Assembly: GCA_018816605.1 (NCBI GenBank)
Contig: JAHIVS010000176.1
Coordinates: 1-17,888 of the forward strand
Origin: Pseudomonadota bacterium
GTDB taxonomy: Bacteria > Desulfobacterota > Desulfobacteria > Desulfobacterales > Desulfobacteraceae
Direction: 5' to 3'
DNA: 17,888 nt
The translations under genes and the position numbers were made by a program. This document shows, piece after piece, positions 14,468-17,888 of the stretch (within the stretch, counting starts at the first letter, position 1; each line of letters starts with the position of its first letter). The notes under the pieces are model-generated. The model had not been told where the DNA came from, searched no databases, and worked only from the letters and a program-made list of their open reading frames with translations.

Positions 14468-15997
14468 AATATCCAGTTTTTTCATGCGTTTGCGCAGGGT
14501 GGACGGATGGACTTTCAGGCGTTTTGCAGCGCCTTTTTCCCCCTCCACCCTTCCCTTGCATTGGTCAAGGACATGGCGGATATGGACGGCCATGACCTGG
14601 TCCAGCCCAAGAAGCTCCTCCGGTTCATGGGAGGATTGTCCGGGAACCAATCCGGGAACAGACCCTCTAAGAGGCTTTTGCATACCGATCTCCTTGAAAA
14701 ACAAAAGCCCGGACCGATCCAGGATCAAAGACCGCTCCACGGCATTCTCAAGTTCCCGGATATTGCCGGGCCAATGGTAGGCCATAAGCCGGGCCATGGC
14801 ATCCGGACAAGGGGAAGGGATTTGGAGGCGCTTCATTTCCCTGGATTTTTTCAAAATAAAATGCCGGACCAATGCAGGGATATCGGCTTTCCGTTCCCTT
14901 AGGGGAGGAATAGAAATGGGAAAAACCCTCAGCCTGAAAAACAGGTCTGCCCTAAATTTCTGCTCGGCCATCATGGTTTCCAAATTTCTGTGGGTGGCCG
15001 CAATGACCCGGATATTCACCCGCACGGTTTCAGATCCCCCCACCCGGTCAATCTCCTTTTCCTGGAGCACCCGCAGCAGACGGACCTGGGCCTGGGCAGA
15101 CAATTCTCCTATCTCATCTAGAAAAAGGGTGCCGCCCTGGGCCCGCTCGATGCGTCCCCGCTTCCTTGAAATGGCCCCGGTAAAGGCCCCTTTTTCATAA
15201 CCGAACAGCTCACTGTCCAGAAGAGAAGCCGGTATGGCCCCGCAATTTACCCGGATAAAGGGGCCGCCTTTTCGAAGGGAAAGATTGTGGATGGCATTGG
15301 CCATCACCTCCTTGCCCGTACCGGTTTCCCCCAGCAGCAGGACCGGACTTTCAAGGGGGGATACCTGGCGGACCATTTCCATAACCTCTTTGAGCCCCTG
15401 TCCCGCACCGATCACCTGTTCGCCGGTCATCTTGTTCAATTCGTCCTGGAGATACCGGTTGTCGTCTGCCAACCGTTCCTTGAGATTTTTCAACTCCCGG
15501 AACCGCAGGCTGTTGGTCAGGGCAATGGCACAGGGCTTGTCCAGCAGACTGAGCAAACGGACATGTTCGGGTAAAAACCCTTGTTTGCCATTGTTGAATA
15601 CGCTGAAAATTCCCAGCAGGGTCTTTTCCAATACCAGGTCAATGACCACGGCAGACAGGTCCCAGGCTTCCAGGCGATCCGCCACAGGCCCTGTGATCGG
15701 ATCATCCCCCAGGCGCTCGATGAGCCTCACCCTAACCAGCCGCCGCTCTTCGATCTGTCTTTTCCCCCTGGCGGACAGGGCGATCTTCATTGCGACGGCG
15801 TTCCCACCGGCCGGCGTCGCATGGGCAATGGTCTCCACGACTCCGGCATCCCTGTGGTAGACATGGAATCCCACCTGCCCTGCCGGGATAAACCTGCGGA
15901 TATACAGCAGACATTGGTGGAGGGCCCGTTCAATCTCCAGGCTGGAACATAATTTTAAAGTGGCTTCCCTGAAAAAATCTTTTTCGTCAACACCCAT
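14423..15997 (-). CDS. Sigma-54-dependent transcriptional activator (GAF-AAA+-HTH)
   Basis: A 524-residue enhancer-binding protein. Residues about 10-165 form a GAF-like sensing domain, followed by a coiled coil (about 165-190). The AAA+ domain (about 193-420) has Walker A GETGTGKE (223-230), the sigma-54 contact loop GAFTGA (270-275), Walker B TLFLDEIGE (290-298) and the WPGNIRELEN segment (409-418). The C-terminal Fis-type helix-turn-helix (about 467-507) contains KGAAKRLKVHPSTLRKRMKKL. All catalytic motifs are intact, so it should open sigma-54 promoters. A purine-rich AAGGGGG site precedes the ATG. It is divergent from the dehydrogenase genes, whose upstream region has a -24/-12 promoter, so it is their likely activator. 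There is no receiver domain; control is probably by a small molecule bound to GAF, perhaps an acid or acyl-CoA, by inference. Confidence 0.95.
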   Translation of the reverse strand: MGVDEKDFFREATLKLCSSLEIERALHQCLLYIRRFIPAGQVGFHVYHRDAGVVETIAHATPAGGNAVAMKIALSARGKRQIEERRLVRVRLIERLGDDPITGPVADRLEAWDLSAVVIDLVLEKTLLGIFSVFNNGKQGFLPEHVRLLSLLDKPCAIALTNSLRFRELKNLKERLADDNRYLQDELNKMTGEQVIGAGQGLKEVMEMVRQVSPLESPVLLLGETGTGKEVMANAIHNLSLRKGGPFIRVNCGAIPASLLDSELFGYEKGAFTGAISRKRGRIERAQGGTLFLDEIGELSAQAQVRLLRVLQEKEIDRVGGSETVRVNIRVIAATHRNLETMMAEQKFRADLFFRLRVFPISIPPLRERKADIPALVRHFILKKSREMKRLQIPSPCPDAMARLMAYHWPGNIRELENAVERSLILDRSGLLFFKEIGMQKPLRGSVPGLVPGQSSHEPEELLGLDQVMAVHIRHVLDQCKGRVEGEKGAAKRLKVHPSTLRKRMKKLDISFGRNRVPSNGPLA

Positions 15998-16029
15998 AAG
16001 CCCCCTTTGTTTTCTATTCTATTTGACAG

Positions 16030-16035
16030 ATTATA
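16030..16035 (-). promoter_or_regulatory. Possible -10 box for the sigma-54 activator gene
   Basis: The minus strand reads TGTTATAAT, containing a perfect TATAAT 33 bases upstream of the activator ATG. No good -35 box lies 16-18 bases further upstream, so this would need the extended context or an activator. Divergent transcription from this region is expected. Confidence 0.35.
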
Positions 16036-16091
16036 ACAAAACCGGAAAATAAGACAGAAAAATCTTTCCCATGGCCCAGAAATATAAATAT

Positions 16092-16108
16092 CCGTTTTCC
16101 GTTTTCCG
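16092..16108. promoter_or_regulatory. Tandem CCGTTTT repeats, possible enhancer site
   Basis: CCGTTTTCCGTTTTCCG contains two adjacent seven-base repeats 33-49 bases upstream of the -24 element. An inverted copy, CGGAAAA, lies at 16043-16049. Sigma-54 activators bind repeated or palindromic sites upstream of the promoter, so these are candidates for the binding site of the divergent activator. The match to any known site is not established. Confidence 0.3.
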
Positions 16109-16140
16109 AAGAATGCCCGATGGTTAAGCCCCTCCGTCCC

Positions 16141-16156
16141 TGGCACGATTCCTGCG
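16141..16156 (+). promoter_or_regulatory. Sigma-54 (-24/-12) promoter
   Basis: TGGCACGATTCCTGCG matches the RpoN consensus TGGCAC-N5-TTGC at all but one position. The invariant GG (16142-16143) and GC (16154-16155) are separated by exactly ten bases, as required. Transcription should start near 16167, giving a leader of about 45 bases before the 3-hydroxyacyl-CoA dehydrogenase ATG. A sigma-54 activator gene is divergently encoded 144 bases upstream. Confidence 0.85.
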
Positions 16157-16211
16157 ATAGCGTGTGTGATAGACTTGGGGATTAAACATGTTTATCAACA
16201 GGAGATGCCAA

Positions 16212-17069
16212 ATGGAAATTAAAAAGATTTGTGTACTGGGGGCCGGAATCATGGGAGCAGGAATTGCCCAGACCGCTGCCCAGGCAGGATTTGAAGTCAC
16301 CATCCGGGATATGGAGAATCGGTTTGTGGAAAACGGAATCACCGGTATCCGCAGCAACCTTGACCGGGCCGTGTCCAAGGGAAAAATGGACACGGATGCA
16401 GCCGATGGTGTCATGGACCGGATCAAGGGCACAACAGACCTGGTCATGGCCGCCCAGGATGCAGACCTGGTCATTGAAGCCATCATTGAAATCATGGACA
16501 TCAAAAAGCAGGTGTACCAGGAACTGGACAATATCTGTAAAAAAGAGACCCTCTTTGCCTCCAACACCTCGGGCCTTTCCATCACCGAGATGGCCAGCGT
16601 AACCAAACGCCCTGACAAGGTGATCGGCATGCATTTTTTCAACCCCGTGCCTGTCATGCGTCTGGTGGAACTGATCAGAGGCTTTGCAACCTCCGACGAT
16701 ACGTTGAATATTGCCAAAGACTTTGTGGAAAAAATCAAAAAAACCGCCATTGAAGTAAAAGAAGCCCCGGGCTTTGCCGTGAACCGCATCCTCTGCCCCA
16801 TGATCAACGAGGCCATCTTTGTTCTGGCCGAAGGGATTGCAACGGCCGAAGACATTGACAACGGAATGACCCTTGGGGCCAACCACCCCATAGGACCCCT
16901 TGCCCTGGCCGACATGGTGGGACTGGACACCATCCTCCTGGTTCTGGAAGGCTTTCACCGGGAACTGGGAGAAGACAAATACCGGCCTGCGCCTTTGCTC
17001 AGAAAAATGGTGAGGGCAGGCTACCTGGGCCGGAAAAGCGGCAAGGGTTTTTACGATCACACAAAATAA
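16212..17069 (+). CDS. hbd: 3-hydroxybutyryl-CoA dehydrogenase
   Basis: A 285-residue soluble enzyme that oxidises (S)-3-hydroxyacyl-CoA to 3-oxoacyl-CoA with NAD+ (or works in reverse), one step of beta-oxidation or butyrate metabolism. The N-terminal Rossmann fold has GAGIMGAG (10-17) and Asp33 after the second strand, which favours NAD over NADP. The catalytic residues are visible: Ser120 in NTSGLSIT, His141 in [11 protein letters not shown] and Glu153 in LVELI. The C-terminal domain (about 185-285) has the conserved [16 protein letters not shown] and ends with [11 protein letters not shown]. Length matches stand-alone HBD proteins (about 280), not the fused FadB type. ATG 16212 has GGAG upstream; an in-frame ATG at 16188 lacks one. 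It is followed after 39 bases by an acyl-CoA dehydrogenase gene. Confidence 0.95.
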   Translation: MEIKKICVLGAGIMGAGIAQTAAQAGFEVTIRDMENRFVENGITGIRSNLDRAVSKGKMDTDAADGVMDRIKGTTDLVMAAQDADLVIEAIIEIMDIKKQVYQELDNICKKETLFASNTSGLSITEMASVTKRPDKVIGMHFFNPVPVMRLVELIRGFATSDDTLNIAKDFVEKIKKTAIEVKEAPGFAVNRILCPMINEAIFVLAEGIATAEDIDNGMTLGANHPIGPLALADMVGLDTILLVLEGFHRELGEDKYRPAPLLRKMVRAGYLGRKSGKGFYDHTK

Positions 17070-17108
17070 ACACTCTTTTTTTAAAACTTTTATCCTTCGG
17101 AGGTAACA

Positions 17109-17888
17109 ATGGCCCAGGTGGTAGCAGACAGACGGGATGTGGATTTTGTTCTCCATGAACAATTAAATGTGGAACAATTAAGCCGGTTTGAACGGTTTGG
17201 AGAATTTAACAAAAAAACCATTGACATGGTGGTTTCCGAAGCCCGGAACCTGGCCATAAAGGAATTGCTTCCCTATCTCAAAGAAGCTGACGAGGAAGGC
17301 TGTACCTTTGAAAACGGCAAGGTAACGGTACCAAAAGCCTTCCACAGGGCCTATGAACTGTTCTGTGAAGGCGAATGGATCGCCATGTGTGACGACCCCG
17401 AATGGGGGGGCCAGGGAATGCCCGCCACCGTGGCCCTGGCAGCCAACAATTATTTTAACGGGGCCAACTACCCCTTCATGCTCCACAATATCCTGAGCCA
17501 CGGAGCCGGCAAGCTGGTGGAATGCTTTGGAACGGACAAACAAAAAAAGCTGTTTCTTAAAAAAATGTACACCGGCGTCTGGGGCGGGTCCATGCTTCTG
17601 ACAGAGCCGGAAGCAGGCTCTGACGTAGGGGCCCTGACCACCAAGGCTGTTCCCAACGATGACGGCACCTATTCCATCACCGGCAACAAGATTTTTATCT
17701 CCTCCGGAGAAAACGATCTGGTGGAAAACATCATCCACCCGGTATTGGCCAGAATCGAAGGGGCGCCCGCCGGCACCGCCGGGATTTCCCTGTTCCTTGT
17801 TCCCAAATTCTGGGTCCATGACGACGGCAGCCAGGGGGAGTTTAACGATGTGATCTGCACCGGCATCGAAGAGAAAATGGGCATCCAC
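17109..17888 (+). CDS. Acyl-CoA dehydrogenase, DmdC-like, N-terminal part
   Basis: The frame runs off the window end after 260 residues; the family is about 590-600 long. FAD enzymes of this group introduce a double bond into acyl-CoA thioesters. Visible are the N-terminal helical domain (with DDPEWGGQGMP at about 95-105), the FAD/substrate motif LLTEPEAGSDVGALTTKA (163-180) and the beta-domain YSITGNKIFISSGENDL (188-204). The long insert-containing form and GISLFLVPKFWV point to the DmdC-like (3-methylmercaptopropionyl-CoA dehydrogenase) subgroup, whose members also act on other acyl-CoAs. The substrate is therefore uncertain. A very strong GGAGG site is seven bases before the ATG. Co-transcribed with the hydroxyacyl-CoA dehydrogenase, so the operon likely oxidises a short- or medium-chain acyl-CoA. 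The catalytic base lies beyond the window. Confidence 0.93.
   Translation, partial: MAQVVADRRDVDFVLHEQLNVEQLSRFERFGEFNKKTIDMVVSEARNLAIKELLPYLKEADEEGCTFENGKVTVPKAFHRAYELFCEGEWIAMCDDPEWGGQGMPATVALAANNYFNGANYPFMLHNILSHGAGKLVECFGTDKQKKLFLKKMYTGVWGGSMLLTEPEAGSDVGALTTKAVPNDDGTYSITGNKIFISSGENDLVENIIHPVLARIEGAPAGTAGISLFLVPKFWVHDDGSQGEFNDVICTGIEEKMGIH

Noticed and set aside
16023..16051. TTGACA on the plus strand as a sigma-70 promoter for the dehydrogenase operon
   Set aside because: No acceptable -10 box at 16-18 bases; the -24/-12 site is far better and closer to the gene.
16182..17162. 326-residue and 269-residue minus-strand frames opposite the hydroxyacyl-CoA dehydrogenase
   Set aside because: They are antisense shadows of a clearly recognised enzyme gene; their translations lack family motifs and are rich in His/Gly/Phe or Ser/Met as expected from reversed codons.
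17178..17888. 236-residue minus-strand frame at the window end
   Set aside because: Shadow of the acyl-CoA dehydrogenase, whose plus-strand frame has a strong ribosome site and family motifs.
1..17888. CRISPR arrays, tRNA/rRNA genes, integrases, toxin-antitoxin or known defence genes
   Set aside because: Looked for regular repeats, cloverleaf-like or rRNA-like stretches and recombinase motifs; none was found by reading.

Overview
The window looks like chromosome from a Gram-negative anaerobe with medium GC content, most probably a sulfate reducer of the Desulfobacteraceae (Desulfobacterota). This is an inference from the mix of families: a CusA-type RND pump, an outer-membrane porin, several lipoproteins, LpoB/LPP20-type proteins, a DmdC-like acyl-CoA dehydrogenase, a sigma-54 activator and a deltaproteobacterial-style chemoreceptor. 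No rRNA or other taxonomic marker is present. I found no tRNA, rRNA, CRISPR array, integrase or intact insertion sequence. All real genes have ordinary coding structure and most have clear Shine-Dalgarno sites.

Layout. (1) 1-2925, + strand: the end of a heavy-metal RND permease (cusA family), a Met/His-rich periplasmic protein, a monoheme cytochrome c and an OprD-like porin, all co-oriented. Unusual inverted repeats lie in two of the gaps. (2) 3014-5867, + strand: an ErcA-like iron alcohol dehydrogenase overlapping a PAS/histidine-kinase/receiver hybrid kinase. This is probably an alcohol- or redox-sensing regulatory pair. (3) 5873-6762, - strand: an 89-residue unknown protein followed by a stand-alone cyclic-nucleotide-binding protein. 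(4) 6851-10459, - strand: a tightly coupled envelope lipoprotein operon, lpoB > COG3014-like TPR lipoprotein > LPP20-like lipoprotein > small LPP20 lipoprotein. (5) 10563-13248, - strand: a chemoreceptor followed by a secreted single-Cache protein, closed by a good intrinsic terminator that separates it from lpoB. (6) 13249-13561: an AT-rich stretch without a convincing gene, possibly a worn-down repeat. (7) 13562-14467, + strand: an EamA/DMT transporter whose 3' end overlaps the 3' end of (8) 14423-15997, - strand: a GAF/AAA+/HTH sigma-54 activator. (9) 16212-17888, + strand: 3-hydroxybutyryl-CoA dehydrogenase and the start of a DmdC-like acyl-CoA dehydrogenase, behind a near-consensus -24/-12 promoter.

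How the genes fit together. The clearest regulatory unit is the divergent pair in (8)/(9): the sigma-54 activator probably switches on the acyl-CoA oxidation genes across the 214-bp intergenic region. Units (2) and (5) are sensory: an enzyme-like sensor paired with a kinase, and a receptor paired with a secreted ligand-binding protein. Unit (4) is an outer-membrane/peptidoglycan-associated lipoprotein set with no penicillin-binding protein gene in view. I found no clear new defence or mobile system. The best leads are the ErcA-kinase pair, the receptor/secreted-Cache operon with a zinc-domain-like region that has lost its cysteine, the lipoprotein operon and the small Cys-containing protein.
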